Positions 9,669-19,930 of a stretch of 64,000 nucleotides of DNA are shown here, in pieces. The translations under genes were made by a program, and so were the position numbers. This DNA is from JAYPWI01 sp964629575 (lineage in GTDB: Bacteria; Actinomycetota; Acidimicrobiia; Acidimicrobiales; Poriferisodalaceae): NCBI GenBank assembly GCA_964629575.1, contig CAZVUM010000003.1, forward strand, positions 1 to 64,000, in the 5' to 3' direction. Below the pieces are notes generated by a model. That model was not told the DNA's origin. It ran no database searches and worked only from the letters and a program-made list of their open reading frames with translations. Every line of letters starts with the position of its first letter. Position 1 is the stretch's first letter.

Positions 9669-9719
9669 AGGTGCCTGGCACTTCGTGTTACGAGTTGTAA
9701 CAGAAAGTGCCAGGCACCT
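9669..9719. repeat. REP-like imperfect palindrome, GGTGCCTGGCAC core
   Basis: The two 23-nt arms (9669-9691 and 9697-9719) are complementary at 21 of 23 positions, around the loop GAGTT. The outer part AGGTGCCTGGCACTT is perfect. The core is related to the palindromes at 31181-31221, 42853-42885 and 42978-43001. It sits between the start of the SDR gene and the end of hppA. Confidence 0.8.
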
Positions 9720-9744
9720 ACCCCAACGGAGAAGGCCGAGTAGC

Positions 9745-9788
9745 GAGTGAGGGAGCCGTCGGGCGCTCTCCGCCCGACGGCTCGTCAC

Positions 9789-9790
<2 letters not shown>
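9745..9790 (-). terminator. Strong hairpin terminator after hppA
   Basis: A perfect 13-bp stem (9753-9765 with 9771-9783, GAGCCGTCGGGCG and its complement) closes on the loop CTCTC. An outer GAGTGA/TCACTC pair extends it to 9745-9790, overlapping the hppA stop codon at 9789-9791. No T-run follows, as is common in high-GC terminators. Confidence 0.7.
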
Positions 9791-11918
<2,128 letters not shown>

Positions 11919-12082
11919 GATGTCCTCACTCGTCAGCCCGGAACGAACAGGCCGCGGACGCGAGGCAGGGCTGGGGGCCTCGGCGCGGCAGGAGGGCGCC
12001 GACGGCGCCGCAGCCACGGTAGGTGGTCACGGCCTGGTGCTTCAACTATCGCAACGACACCGACGAGGTCGGCGATGCGACC

Positions 12083-12539
12083 TCAGACACGCAGTCCAAA
12101 TGCCGCAAGCCGTTCGATGAAGCCGTCGGCGTGTTCGAAGTGGTGGCCGTGCATTGCCAACGGCGTGGGCGCCGTGCACGTTGTGAACGAGGTCGTCGGT
12201 GAACAGGCACCGTTCGGGAGAGACATCGAGGCGCTCGAGCGCCTTGAGGTAGGCACCCGACTCCGGCTTCGCGACGCCCAACCGATGAGTGTTGGCGATC
12301 ACGTCGAAGTGGCCGGAGAGCCCGACTCGCCCCAGGTACTCCTCGAACCGATCGTGGTTGTTGGTGAGAAGTCCGATCGAAACCTGGCCGCGGATGACCG
12401 GGTGATTGACCTCCGTGTCGAAGGCGACTGCGTGCACGGTGCCGGCTTCGAAGCCCGCCTCGGCCTCGAACGTCCACAGCTCCGGTTCGTCCCATTGACG
12501 GATCACTCCGTCGAAGTCGAACAGCACTGCGTCGAGCAC
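12083..12539 (-). pseudogene. HAD-superfamily hydrolase with a single-base frameshift
   Basis: The gene encodes a HAD-like phosphatase of subfamily IA. Motif I is FDFDGV (Asp8 and Asp10), motif II is LLTNNHD, the lysine is in VAKPESGAY and motif IV is LFTDD. The frame reads well to AHAVG and then becomes an Arg-rich nonsense tail ending at 12042. Removing one base at 12154-12155 (GGCAATG to GGCATG on the coding strand) restores MHGHHFEHADGFIERLAAFG and a TGA at 12083-12085, which is a normal HAD ending. This is either a recent mutation or a sequencing error. It starts 4 nt after the nhaA stop, so both are probably cotranscribed. Confidence 0.8.
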
Positions 12540-12543
12540 TGCC

Positions 12544-13875
12544 TCAGCTCATCTCGCCGTGCTCGTCGTTCGGGGTGAGAGCGATGATCGCCAGCGCCAA
12601 GATCGCGGCAGCTGCGGATGCGACGAGGATGCCGATCTTCCCCAAGTCGGTGATGCCGGGCTCCTCGAAGGCGAGCCCGGCCACGAAGATCGACACGGTG
12701 AAACCGATGCCGGCCGCCATGCCCATCCCGATGAAGTTGGGCCATCTGACCCCGGTTGGAAGTTCGAATCCGAACTTCGTCGCGACCCATGTGAACAGCG
12801 TGATTCCGAGCGGCTTACCTACGACCAACCCGAGGATGATCCCGAGCGTGACGTTGCTCGACGCGGCATCGCTGACGGTGTTCGAGCTGAGCTCGATCCC
12901 TGCGTTTGCCAGGGCAAAGATCGGCACGATGAGGAATGCGGTGAAGGGATGAAGCGCGTTCTCCAGGCGTTCGGTGAGCGGCACCGATTCCCTCACGAGA
13001 AAGGACGCGTGCCGGACTTCGGCGACAGTCGCATCGTCTGGCAGGCAGTCCACGATCGACTGAGCGTCACGCTCTGGCAGCAGAGGCCGAGCTGGGGTGA
13101 GGAGGCCGAGGGCGACACCCGCGATGGTCGCGTGCACGCCTGATTCGAGCGTGGCGTACCAGATGAACACGCCGACGACCGCGTAGATCGGGATGGCCCA
13201 CACTCGCATCCGCTGGAGGACCCTGATGGCGACGAGTCCCACCACAGCGGTCAGGAGCCACGCAATGCTCATGTCGTCGGTGTAGAAGATTGCGATCACG
13301 CCGATTGCGCCGATGTCGTCGACGATGGCCAGGGTGAGCAGGAACAGCTTGAGATGGGGCGACACGCGTGAACCGAGGAGCGCCACGATCCCGACCGCGA
13401 ATGCGATGTCGGTTGCCATCGGGATGCCCCACCCGCGCGATGCTTCGCCGCTCGTGTTGAGCGCGACGTAGAAGAGCGCGGGCACCACCATGCCCCCGAC
13501 GGCGGCGATGGCCGGGAGCGCGGCCGCGCGGACCGAGTTGAGCGCTCCGGTCACGAGCTCGCGTTTGATCTCCAGTCCCACCACGAAGAAGAACAGCGCC
13601 ATCAGGGCGTCGTTCACGAATTCGCCGAGATACAGGTCGTGCAGGCGCCAGCTCCCGATGGCCAGCTCGATGTGGGCATGCCAGAAGTCGCCGTAGCTGT
13701 CGCTCCACGGCGAGTTGGCCCAGATCAGCGCCGCTGCAGTAGCGATCAACAGCAGCACGCCCGATGCGACCTCTCGGTCGATGAAGCGCAACACCGGACG
13801 CGCCACGAACTTCGCCAAGGTGTTCTGGCTGCTCACGAACGTCGGGCGTTGGAAGAGGAAGTCGTTTCCGGCCAT
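12544..13875 (-). CDS. nhaA: Na+/H+ antiporter NhaA
   Basis: The protein expels Na+ in exchange for H+, supporting salt and pH tolerance. It has 443 aa and about 12 transmembrane segments. Characteristic motifs are ANSPW near the N-terminus, FFFVVGLEIKREL, the ATDIAFAVG segment and the ion-binding Asp-Asp pair in AIVDDIGAIGVIAIFY. C-terminal helices including GIGFTVSIFVAGLAF are complete. The tail ends in an acidic cytoplasmic stretch (PNDEHGEMS). It is followed after 4 nt by the HAD gene. Confidence 0.96.
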   Translation of the reverse strand: MAGNDFLFQRPTFVSSQNTLAKFVARPVLRFIDREVASGVLLLIATAAALIWANSPWSDSYGDFWHAHIELAIGSWRLHDLYLGEFVNDALMALFFFVVGLEIKRELVTGALNSVRAAALPAIAAVGGMVVPALFYVALNTSGEASRGWGIPMATDIAFAVGIVALLGSRVSPHLKLFLLTLAIVDDIGAIGVIAIFYTDDMSIAWLLTAVVGLVAIRVLQRMRVWAIPIYAVVGVFIWYATLESGVHATIAGVALGLLTPARPLLPERDAQSIVDCLPDDATVAEVRHASFLVRESVPLTERLENALHPFTAFLIVPIFALANAGIELSSNTVSDAASSNVTLGIILGLVVGKPLGITLFTWVATKFGFELPTGVRWPNFIGMGMAAGIGFTVSIFVAGLAFEEPGITDLGKIGILVASAAAAILALAIIALTPNDEHGEMS

Positions 13876-13895
13876 CGCGTGCTCCAGGGTACGAG

Positions 13896-14237
13896 TCAGC
13901 CGTCGAGGGCTTCGTCAAGCGTTCGAACGAGTTCGAAAAGGTCAGTAGTGCCCGTGAGTTCGAATGTGCGCAGCACCCCGGGGGTGTCGGCAACGATCCT
14001 CAGCAAGCCGTTGCGTTCCAACACGCGCCGGCGGGCGCCCAAGAGCATGCCGAGCGACACCGAGTCGAGCAATTCGACGTCGCCGAGATCGACGACCACT
14101 CGCGAGCCTGCCCCGCCCGCCGTCGTCGCCTCACGCAGGGCCTGCCGAAATGTCGCGGCCGAAGCCAGGTCGAGCTCGCCGGCCGCGGTGACGAGTTCGG
14201 TTTCGCCGTGTCGCGACGAGGTGATCCGAGCAAGCAC
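13896..14237 (-). CDS. STAS-domain anti-sigma factor antagonist
   Basis: This is a single STAS domain of 113 aa, like SpoIIAA/RsbV. The beta strand ELVTAAGELDLASAATF and the phosphorylation loop DSVSLGMLL, with serine where the partner kinase acts, are clear. Such proteins release a sigma factor by binding its anti-sigma kinase. No kinase or sigma gene is nearby, so its partner is elsewhere. It begins 15 nt after the LLM oxidoreductase stop and may be read from that transcript. Confidence 0.88.
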   Translation of the reverse strand: MLARITSSRHGETELVTAAGELDLASAATFRQALREATTAGGAGSRVVVDLGDVELLDSVSLGMLLGARRRVLERNGLLRIVADTPGVLRTFELTGTTDLFELVRTLDEALDG

Positions 14238-14252
14238 GATGTGTCCGCGTCC

Positions 14253-15377
14253 TCAGGAGAAGCGCGGCATCACCTTGTTGGTGATCAGATCGAGCGACTC
14301 GAGGATCTGACCGCTCGAATGGATCCCCTGCGGCACGAGGAAGACCAATTCATCGAAGCCCAGTCGGCCCTGCGCCTCCTCGATCTGGCGGGAGATCGTG
14401 TCGGGGCTCCCGACGAGCTTGAGGGGCATGCCCTGTCCGAACTGCAGAGCCCATGTCTCCCAGAACCAAGCCATGTCCTCGAACAGGGCCTCCGCTTCGG
14501 CGTCGGTCGAGGCGCATACCGCCGTGCCGCCCCACGCACACTCCTGACCACGAGGGACCTCGACCTCGTTGCGCTCGGCCTCTTCCCGGTAGGCCTTCCA
14601 GAGGGCGTCGCAGAAGTCGAGCTTGTCGGACAGCACGATCGGGGTCCCGCCGTATCTCGCCCAGAAGACTGCCGAGTCCATGGACATCGTGAAGCCGCCG
14701 TAGAGCGGCGGGTGGGGGTCCTGCAGGGGGCGAGGCGCGATCCCCACCTCCCGAATCGTCATGTCGGCGTCCACACCAGCGCCGTAGTCCGAATACACAG
14801 TATGAACGTGCGGGTTGCGGTCGTCGGCGGGAAACTTCCAGAACTCACCGTCGTAGCTGAACGTGGGGTTGGTCAGCGCGGTCACCACCACATCGACGAA
14901 CTCTTCGAAGAACCGCCTGTTGTACGCATCGACGTCGGTGTCCTTGTTCCACTTGCCGACGGCGGCGAGGTCGTCGCGGATCTTGAACTGCTCGACCCAA
15001 CGATGTTGATAGCCGCGCACGATTCCGACACCGAGACGCCCCCCGGTCATGTGGTCGAGCGTCACCATCTGCTCTGCCGCGCGCAGCGGGTTGTGGGTGG
15101 TCGACACCCAGCCGCACGCAATCGCCCGAAGCCGCTCGGTGTGCTGGGTGATCCACGACGCCATCAGGCCGAGATCGTTGGACGCTTCGAAGCCCTCGAC
15201 CTGGAGGTGGTGCTCCGGGTGCCCGAAGCCGTACCACCCGTTCCGGTCTGCGTACTGGGCGATGTCGCGGATCTCGGCCAGCATCCGCTGGTAGTACTCG
15301 TTGTTGAGTCCCGCCAGGCCGGCTTCGAGCTCGTGCCTGCGGCCCATCGTGCAGTACATGAACAGATCGAATTTCAT
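14253..15377 (-). CDS. LLM-class flavin-dependent oxidoreductase
   Basis: This is a luciferase-like monooxygenase-fold protein of 374 aa that binds FMN or F420. The N-terminal MKFDLFMYC strand, the HPEHHLQVEGFEASNDLGLMASWI segment and LGVGIVRGYQ (the flavin-binding region) are typical of the bacterial luciferase family. The C-terminal part has VGSPDTISRQIEEAQGRLGFDELVF, the usual final helix and strand. The substrate is unknown. A TetR gene precedes it by 51 nt on the same strand and probably regulates it. The start has TGAGGAGGAGC just upstream, an excellent ribosome-binding site. Confidence 0.9.
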   Translation of the reverse strand: MKFDLFMYCTMGRRHELEAGLAGLNNEYYQRMLAEIRDIAQYADRNGWYGFGHPEHHLQVEGFEASNDLGLMASWITQHTERLRAIACGWVSTTHNPLRAAEQMVTLDHMTGGRLGVGIVRGYQHRWVEQFKIRDDLAAVGKWNKDTDVDAYNRRFFEEFVDVVVTALTNPTFSYDGEFWKFPADDRNPHVHTVYSDYGAGVDADMTIREVGIAPRPLQDPHPPLYGGFTMSMDSAVFWARYGGTPIVLSDKLDFCDALWKAYREEAERNEVEVPRGQECAWGGTAVCASTDAEAEALFEDMAWFWETWALQFGQGMPLKLVGSPDTISRQIEEAQGRLGFDELVFLVPQGIHSSGQILESLDLITNKVMPRFS

Positions 15378-15428
15378 GTGCTCCTCCTCACTCGGATGCG
15401 GTGAATGCGAGGCTCAGCTCTGTGAGTC

Positions 15429-16070
15429 TCAGCTGGCCAGACCATCGACGAGCGACGACGCGAACATCTGGGCGACGTCCTCAACTGTCAGCTCGCCGTC
15501 GGGTCGGAACCAGTTGACGCACGAGTTGAGCGCCGAGATCGTCATCCGGGCGACCACCCGGGCGTCGAAGTCGCTGCGGAGAGATCCGTCTTTCTGGCCG
15601 GCCCGCATGAGGTCGATCCACACCGTCGCAAACTCGCGAAGCGGAACAGCGAGCGCGGCCCGGGTGGACTTGGGCGCCTCTTCGTAGCAACGGATGTTGG
15701 CCCGCGTGTAGTCGCTCTCGGCGACGATTCGGGTGGCATACGCGGCGACCGCGGCGAGCAGCCGGTCGTACCCGTTTGCGTCGGGTCCCTGACCGGCGAC
15801 GGCGTGACAGATCGCCTCGCTGGCGTGCTCGATGCCGACGCGCAGGACTTCCTCGACGATCGCGTCCTTCGAGTCGAAGTGGTAGTAGAGGCTGCCCGCC
15901 TGCATCTGGGCGACCGCGGCGATGTCGGTGAGGGTCGCCGCGGCGTATCCCTCACGGGCGAGAACCTCGGCCGCGGCATGGAGGATGCGCATGCGCGTGC
16001 GTTGACCCTTGCGGATTCGCTCGGGCGTCCCGGTCGGCGGTGCGTCGTTCTGTGCTTCGGTGTCGGACAT
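15429..16070 (-). CDS. TetR-family transcriptional regulator
   Basis: The protein is a DNA-binding repressor-type regulator of 213 aa. The helix-turn-helix lies within the first 75 residues: ILHAAAEVLAREGYAAATLTDIA, then SLYYHFDSKDAIVEEVL. The C-terminal ligand domain has the general TetR_C form. The ATG at 16068-16070 (MSDTEAQ) is preferred to a GTG four codons upstream. Its position directly before the LLM oxidoreductase gene on the same strand suggests local regulation of that gene by an unknown ligand. Confidence 0.9.
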   Translation of the reverse strand: MSDTEAQNDAPPTGTPERIRKGQRTRMRILHAAAEVLAREGYAAATLTDIAAVAQMQAGSLYYHFDSKDAIVEEVLRVGIEHASEAICHAVAGQGPDANGYDRLLAAVAAYATRIVAESDYTRANIRCYEEAPKSTRAALAVPLREFATVWIDLMRAGQKDGSLRSDFDARVVARMTISALNSCVNWFRPDGELTVEDVAQMFASSLVDGLAS

Positions 16071-16125
16071 GCTCAGCCGCACAAGCTAGTTGAACAGTCC
16101 CTCAGGAGCCGCGCGAAGTGCGGGG

Positions 16126-17307
16126 TCACCGAAACAACCGCGCCTGACCCCAGCGCGACTGCCTCGCGCGCACGGTCAGTACGTCGCAGAATTGATACAG
16201 AACGGCGCCGCCGACGGTGAGCGCGATCACGTAGGTCGCCGCGAGAGCGCCCAGGTCCGGCTCGCGGGCCACGCCCAGCTCAGCGATCACGATGGAGAAC
16301 TCGCCCCGTGCCACGAGCGCCGCACCTGCCCGCGCCCGACCCGGGCGGCCGATTCCGGCGCGACCGGCAGCCACCCACCCCGTCGCGAGCTTGGTGAGTC
16401 CTGTGATCGCGGCCAAGGAGAAGGCGACGACGGCGACCCCGGGGACGAGGCCCGGATCGACCTTGAGCCCGAAGAAGACGAAGAAGACGGCAGCGAAGAG
16501 ATTTCGCAGGGGAAGAAGTAACCCTCGCGCCTGGGACACGATGTCGCCGGACAGGGCGACACCGATGACGAACGCTCCGACCGCAGTCGAGACGTTTAGG
16601 CGATCGGCGATCCCAGCGACGAGCAGCGTGATGCCGAGCAGCGTGAGCAGCAGCGCCTCGCTGGATTGGCTCAATGCGATGGCACTCAGACGATCCCCCC
16701 ACATGTACGCGATGGCGAGAATCGTCAGAACCGCCGAGAGGGACAGCGCCAGCGCGAGGGTCGTCGCCATCACGGTGTCGCCGAAGAGGACGCCCGACAC
16801 CAACGGCAGGTAGAGGACCATCGCCAGGTCCTCGATCACCAGCACGCTCAACACGATCGGTGTCTCGCGGTTCCCGACCCGTCCGAGATCGGCCACCAGC
16901 TTGGCGACGATTCCCGAACTCGAGATGTAGGTCACCCCGCCGAGGAGCACCGCGACGATGGGATCGAATCCGAGCAGCAGTCCGGCAACGAGGCCGGGCG
17001 TGAAGTTGAGGGCGAGGTCGACCAGCCCGCCGAGGGCGGTTCGGCGCATGTTGTCGACGAGCTCGTGAGCGGTGAACTCCAGCCCGAGCATCAACAGCAT
17101 CAAGATGACGCCGAACTCGGCACCGACCTCGATGAACTCCGCGGAGGCGGACAGCTCGATGATGCCGCCTTCGCCGAACGCCAACCCCGCCAGCAGATAG
17201 AGCGGCAGCGCGGGCATGCCAAATCGCCTGGCTACCCGCGCGACGACTGCGAGGCCGAGAATCACGGCCCCGAACTCGATCAGGAGCGGGTCATCGTGCC
17301 CGTTCAC
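16126..17307 (-). CDS. CPA2-family K+(Na+)/H+ antiporter membrane subunit (KhtU-like)
   Basis: This is a cation:proton antiporter of 393 aa with about 12 helices. The N-terminal GLAVVARVARRFGMPALPLYLLAGL, the SSSGIVAKLVADLGR segment and the VIEDLAMVLYLP helix with its acidic residue are typical of CPA2 exchangers. It ends soon after the last helix and lacks the fused RCK domain found in KefB/KefC. That role is presumably taken by the gene just upstream, which it overlaps by 17 nt. The start is the GTG at 17305-17307, inside the end of that gene. Confidence 0.88.
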   Translation of the reverse strand: MNGHDDPLLIEFGAVILGLAVVARVARRFGMPALPLYLLAGLAFGEGGIIELSASAEFIEVGAEFGVILMLLMLGLEFTAHELVDNMRRTALGGLVDLALNFTPGLVAGLLLGFDPIVAVLLGGVTYISSSGIVAKLVADLGRVGNRETPIVLSVLVIEDLAMVLYLPLVSGVLFGDTVMATTLALALSLSAVLTILAIAYMWGDRLSAIALSQSSEALLLTLLGITLLVAGIADRLNVSTAVGAFVIGVALSGDIVSQARGLLLPLRNLFAAVFFVFFGLKVDPGLVPGVAVVAFSLAAITGLTKLATGWVAAGRAGIGRPGRARAGAALVARGEFSIVIAELGVAREPDLGALAATYVIALTVGGAVLYQFCDVLTVRARQSRWGQARLFR

Positions 17308-17797
17308 CTGGCTCGCCGGACGAGAGGAGAGCGGTGGCAGCCTCCACCGCTTCGGGCAGGCCGACGACGATTGCGGTGTTGCCCGCCTGCAGCACCTGGT
17401 CGCCACCGGGTACCGGGATCGAGCCGCTCTCGGTCAGCACGCCGACGACACCGGCGCCGGTCCTGGCGCGCAATTGCATCTCGGCCAGGCTCTGTCCGAC
17501 CACCGCTGAGCGCTCGTGGATCGGGACCCACGAGATCTCGAGGTCGTCGGTGCGCTGCACCGCGTCTTCGAGGTGCTCGACGACGGGACTTCCACCGAGA
17601 AGCTCCCCGAGGGTGTGTCCCTCGTCTTGGGTGAGCTCCACGCTCTCGGCGGCTCGATCGGGGTCCCGCTCGTCGTAGATCACGAGATCCCGCCGACCCG
17701 AACGGTGCGCGACCACGCCGACCCCCCGACCTCCGTCGGTTCGGACGTCGAAGCGGATCCCTACGCCGGGAAGCTCGGTTTCGGAGATCTCCCTCAT
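17291..17797 (-). CDS. Antiporter regulatory subunit with RCK_C/TrkA_C domain (KhtT-like)
   Basis: This is a cytoplasmic protein of 168 aa. The first 75 residues form a small beta domain (MREISETELPGVGIRFDVRTDGGRGVGVV). The rest is a TrkA_C/RCK_C domain (RSAVVGQSLAEMQLRARTGAGVVGVL, then PGGDQVLQAGNTAIVVG). Size and layout match KhtT of Bacillus, which gates a separate K+/H+ antiporter in response to nucleotides and pH. Overlap with the CPA2 gene supports a two-gene KhtTU system. The start at 17797 removes 38 residues of unlikely N-terminal sequence. Confidence 0.86.
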   Translation of the reverse strand: MREISETELPGVGIRFDVRTDGGRGVGVVAHRSGRRDLVIYDERDPDRAAESVELTQDEGHTLGELLGGSPVVEHLEDAVQRTDDLEISWVPIHERSAVVGQSLAEMQLRARTGAGVVGVLTESGSIPVPGGDQVLQAGNTAIVVGLPEAVEAATALLSSGEPGERAR

Positions 17798-17801
17798 GGC
17801 C

Positions 17802-19844
17802 TCACATGCGCCGTCCGCCCGTGGACGTGAGCCGGCGCCGATGCTCGAGGAAGTCCACGAGCACGTAGTCGCCCAGGTTGTGCGGGCTGGTGAAGAAGGC
17901 TCGCCCACCATTCATCTGGGTCATCTTCTCGACGAAGGACCGCAGATAGCTGTTGGGATCGAGCATGAACACGTTGATGCGGATGTCCTCACGGGTCGCA
18001 CGCGCCACCTCTTTGAGCGTGGCCTCGACCGTCTCGGGCACCGGCGGGTAGTTGAAGTACGGCCGCCCGTCGGGACCCAGATGTGCTGTGGGTTCGCCGT
18101 CGGTGATCATGATGATCTGCTTGGTGCCGCTCTGGCTGGCCAAGAGACGCCTGGCGATCATGAACCCGTGCTGCATGTTGGTGCCGTATGCGAAGTCCCA
18201 GGAGACCTCGGGGAGCTGCTGCGGCTTGAGCTCCTGGGCCGATTCGGCGAATCCGACGATGCCGAGGTAGTCGCGCGGGTACTGGCTCGAGATGAGCGAG
18301 TGCAGCGCCATCGTGACCTTCTTGGCCGGAAGGAAGTTGTCGCGCATGGGCATCGACAGCGACAGGTCGAGCATCAGCACGGTGGAGGCGCGTGAGTTGA
18401 GCTCGGTGCGCTCGATCTCGAAGTCGTCTGGGGTGAGCTTGACCGGTGTCCCCGAGCCCTGACGCCCGATGGCGTTGCGCACGGTCTGCTCGATGTTGAG
18501 GTTGAAGTTGTCGCCGAACTCGTAGGCCTTGGTCTCGTACGCCCGCTCGTGGCCGATGCCGGTCTTGGCGACGCGGTGCTGGCCGACCTTGTCGTCCATC
18601 AACTTGTTGAAGAGGTCTCCGAGCGCGTTCTGACCGATGCGGCGAAGCGCACGCGGCGTGAGCTCCAGGCGCCCCTCCTTGTTCTCGGCCAGCCCTGCGT
18701 CTTCGAGCATGCGGGCCATCTCGCTCAGCCGTTCGAGCGCTTCGGCCGACTCTCGCCCGAGGAGCTCTTCGACGCGGTCGATGTCCACCTCGGCCAACGC
18801 GCCGGGGTTGGTGGCGTTCTGCAGCATTCGCTGCAGCGAGTCCATGTCGCCCAGCTGCTGCATGAGGTCGGTCGCCTCGCTCATCGAGAGCGGGTCCTGT
18901 CCGCCGAACTGCTCGCTGCGGTCCCATCCCATGTCTGGGAAGGCGTTCTGCAGGTTCTGGGCGAGCTGCTGAGCCTGCCACTGGAGGTCCATGTCCTCCA
19001 TGAGCTGCCCGGCCAATTCCTGGAGCTGCTGACGCTGTTCGGGCGTCATCGAGTTCATCATCGCCTGCATGGCGGCCATGCGCTCGGCCATGATCTCGAG
19101 CAGTTCGTCGAGGGTCTCGGGGTTCTCGGGGAAGAACTGCCCGTGGCGTTCCATGAAGCCCTCGAAGTCGGGCTCTTCGCCCCGTTCGCGCTGCTCGAGC
19201 ATCTGGTTGAGCTCGGCCATCATGTCCTTCACGGCCTGAAGCGATTCTTCGTCCATGTTCCCCATAGCGCCCGCCATCTGGTCGAACATGGACTGTGCGA
19301 CCTCTTGCTTCAGTCGCTCCATCAGCTCCTCGAACTGCTGACGGGCCTCGGGCGACACGAAGTCGTAGTTCTGCAGATCGCGCACCTTGCCCGCGAGATC
19401 GGGCGGCAGGAAGTCGAGCTGGAGATTCTTGTCCTGCGCAGACTGTTCGGCGATCTCGGCCCGTCGTTCGTCGCCTGACGCCTCCGCCTGGTCGACGAAG
19501 TCCTCGAGCGCATCGCGCTCCTCGGCGACAACGTCGTCGAGTTCTTGGCTGATCTCGTCGTAGATGCCGCCGAGATCGAACTGATCGAGCATCTCCTGGC
19601 GACGTTCGCGCAGCTGGTCGAGCATGTCCCGGAGACCCTGCATCCGGTTGCCCTCTTGATCCTCGAAGCCCTGCTGCATGAGCCGGCGCATCGCGGCGTT
19701 GAGGTCGCCGTGGTAGAGCAGGTCGTCGGTGAGCTCCTTGAAGAGCCCGTCGGCGTCGTAGTCGAAACCCGCTTGGGTTCCGTCCCAGGCCGAGTACTTG
19801 AACCGGGCCCCTTCCCGCTTCTTGCGTCGCCTGAGGATCGCCAT
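17802..19844 (-). CDS. VWA-domain protein, partner of chelatase/MoxR-type ATPase
   Basis: The protein has 680 aa. The first two thirds are rich in Gln, Glu, Met and Leu and predicted to be largely helical or coiled (for example LRDMLDQLRERRQEMLDQF). A C-terminal von Willebrand A domain carries a full MIDAS motif, Asp493-Leu-Ser-Leu-Ser, and the later ITDGEPTAH. Proteins of this design work with a magnesium-chelatase-like AAA+ ATPase; mycobacteria encode the pair side by side. Here the likely partner starts beyond a divergent c-di-GMP gene. The stop lies 4 nt from the KhtT-like start. Substrate or client is unknown. Confidence 0.85.
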   Translation of the reverse strand: MAILRRRKKREGARFKYSAWDGTQAGFDYDADGLFKELTDDLLYHGDLNAAMRRLMQQGFEDQEGNRMQGLRDMLDQLRERRQEMLDQFDLGGIYDEISQELDDVVAEERDALEDFVDQAEASGDERRAEIAEQSAQDKNLQLDFLPPDLAGKVRDLQNYDFVSPEARQQFEELMERLKQEVAQSMFDQMAGAMGNMDEESLQAVKDMMAELNQMLEQRERGEEPDFEGFMERHGQFFPENPETLDELLEIMAERMAAMQAMMNSMTPEQRQQLQELAGQLMEDMDLQWQAQQLAQNLQNAFPDMGWDRSEQFGGQDPLSMSEATDLMQQLGDMDSLQRMLQNATNPGALAEVDIDRVEELLGRESAEALERLSEMARMLEDAGLAENKEGRLELTPRALRRIGQNALGDLFNKLMDDKVGQHRVAKTGIGHERAYETKAYEFGDNFNLNIEQTVRNAIGRQGSGTPVKLTPDDFEIERTELNSRASTVLMLDLSLSMPMRDNFLPAKKVTMALHSLISSQYPRDYLGIVGFAESAQELKPQQLPEVSWDFAYGTNMQHGFMIARRLLASQSGTKQIIMITDGEPTAHLGPDGRPYFNYPPVPETVEATLKEVARATREDIRINVFMLDPNSYLRSFVEKMTQMNGGRAFFTSPHNLGDYVLVDFLEHRRRLTSTGGRRM

Positions 19845-19930
19845 GTGCCGAGGCTAGCGGCGGCCGCTCCCCCATGACCCGACCGAGGAGTTTGCTCACA
19901 TCGCGTCGGGCGTGCGCCGATCAGGGATGA

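Noticed and set aside
12544..14237. Sigma-factor partner-switching module around the STAS gene
   Set aside because: No anti-sigma kinase, phosphatase or sigma factor is nearby; only a single STAS protein is present.
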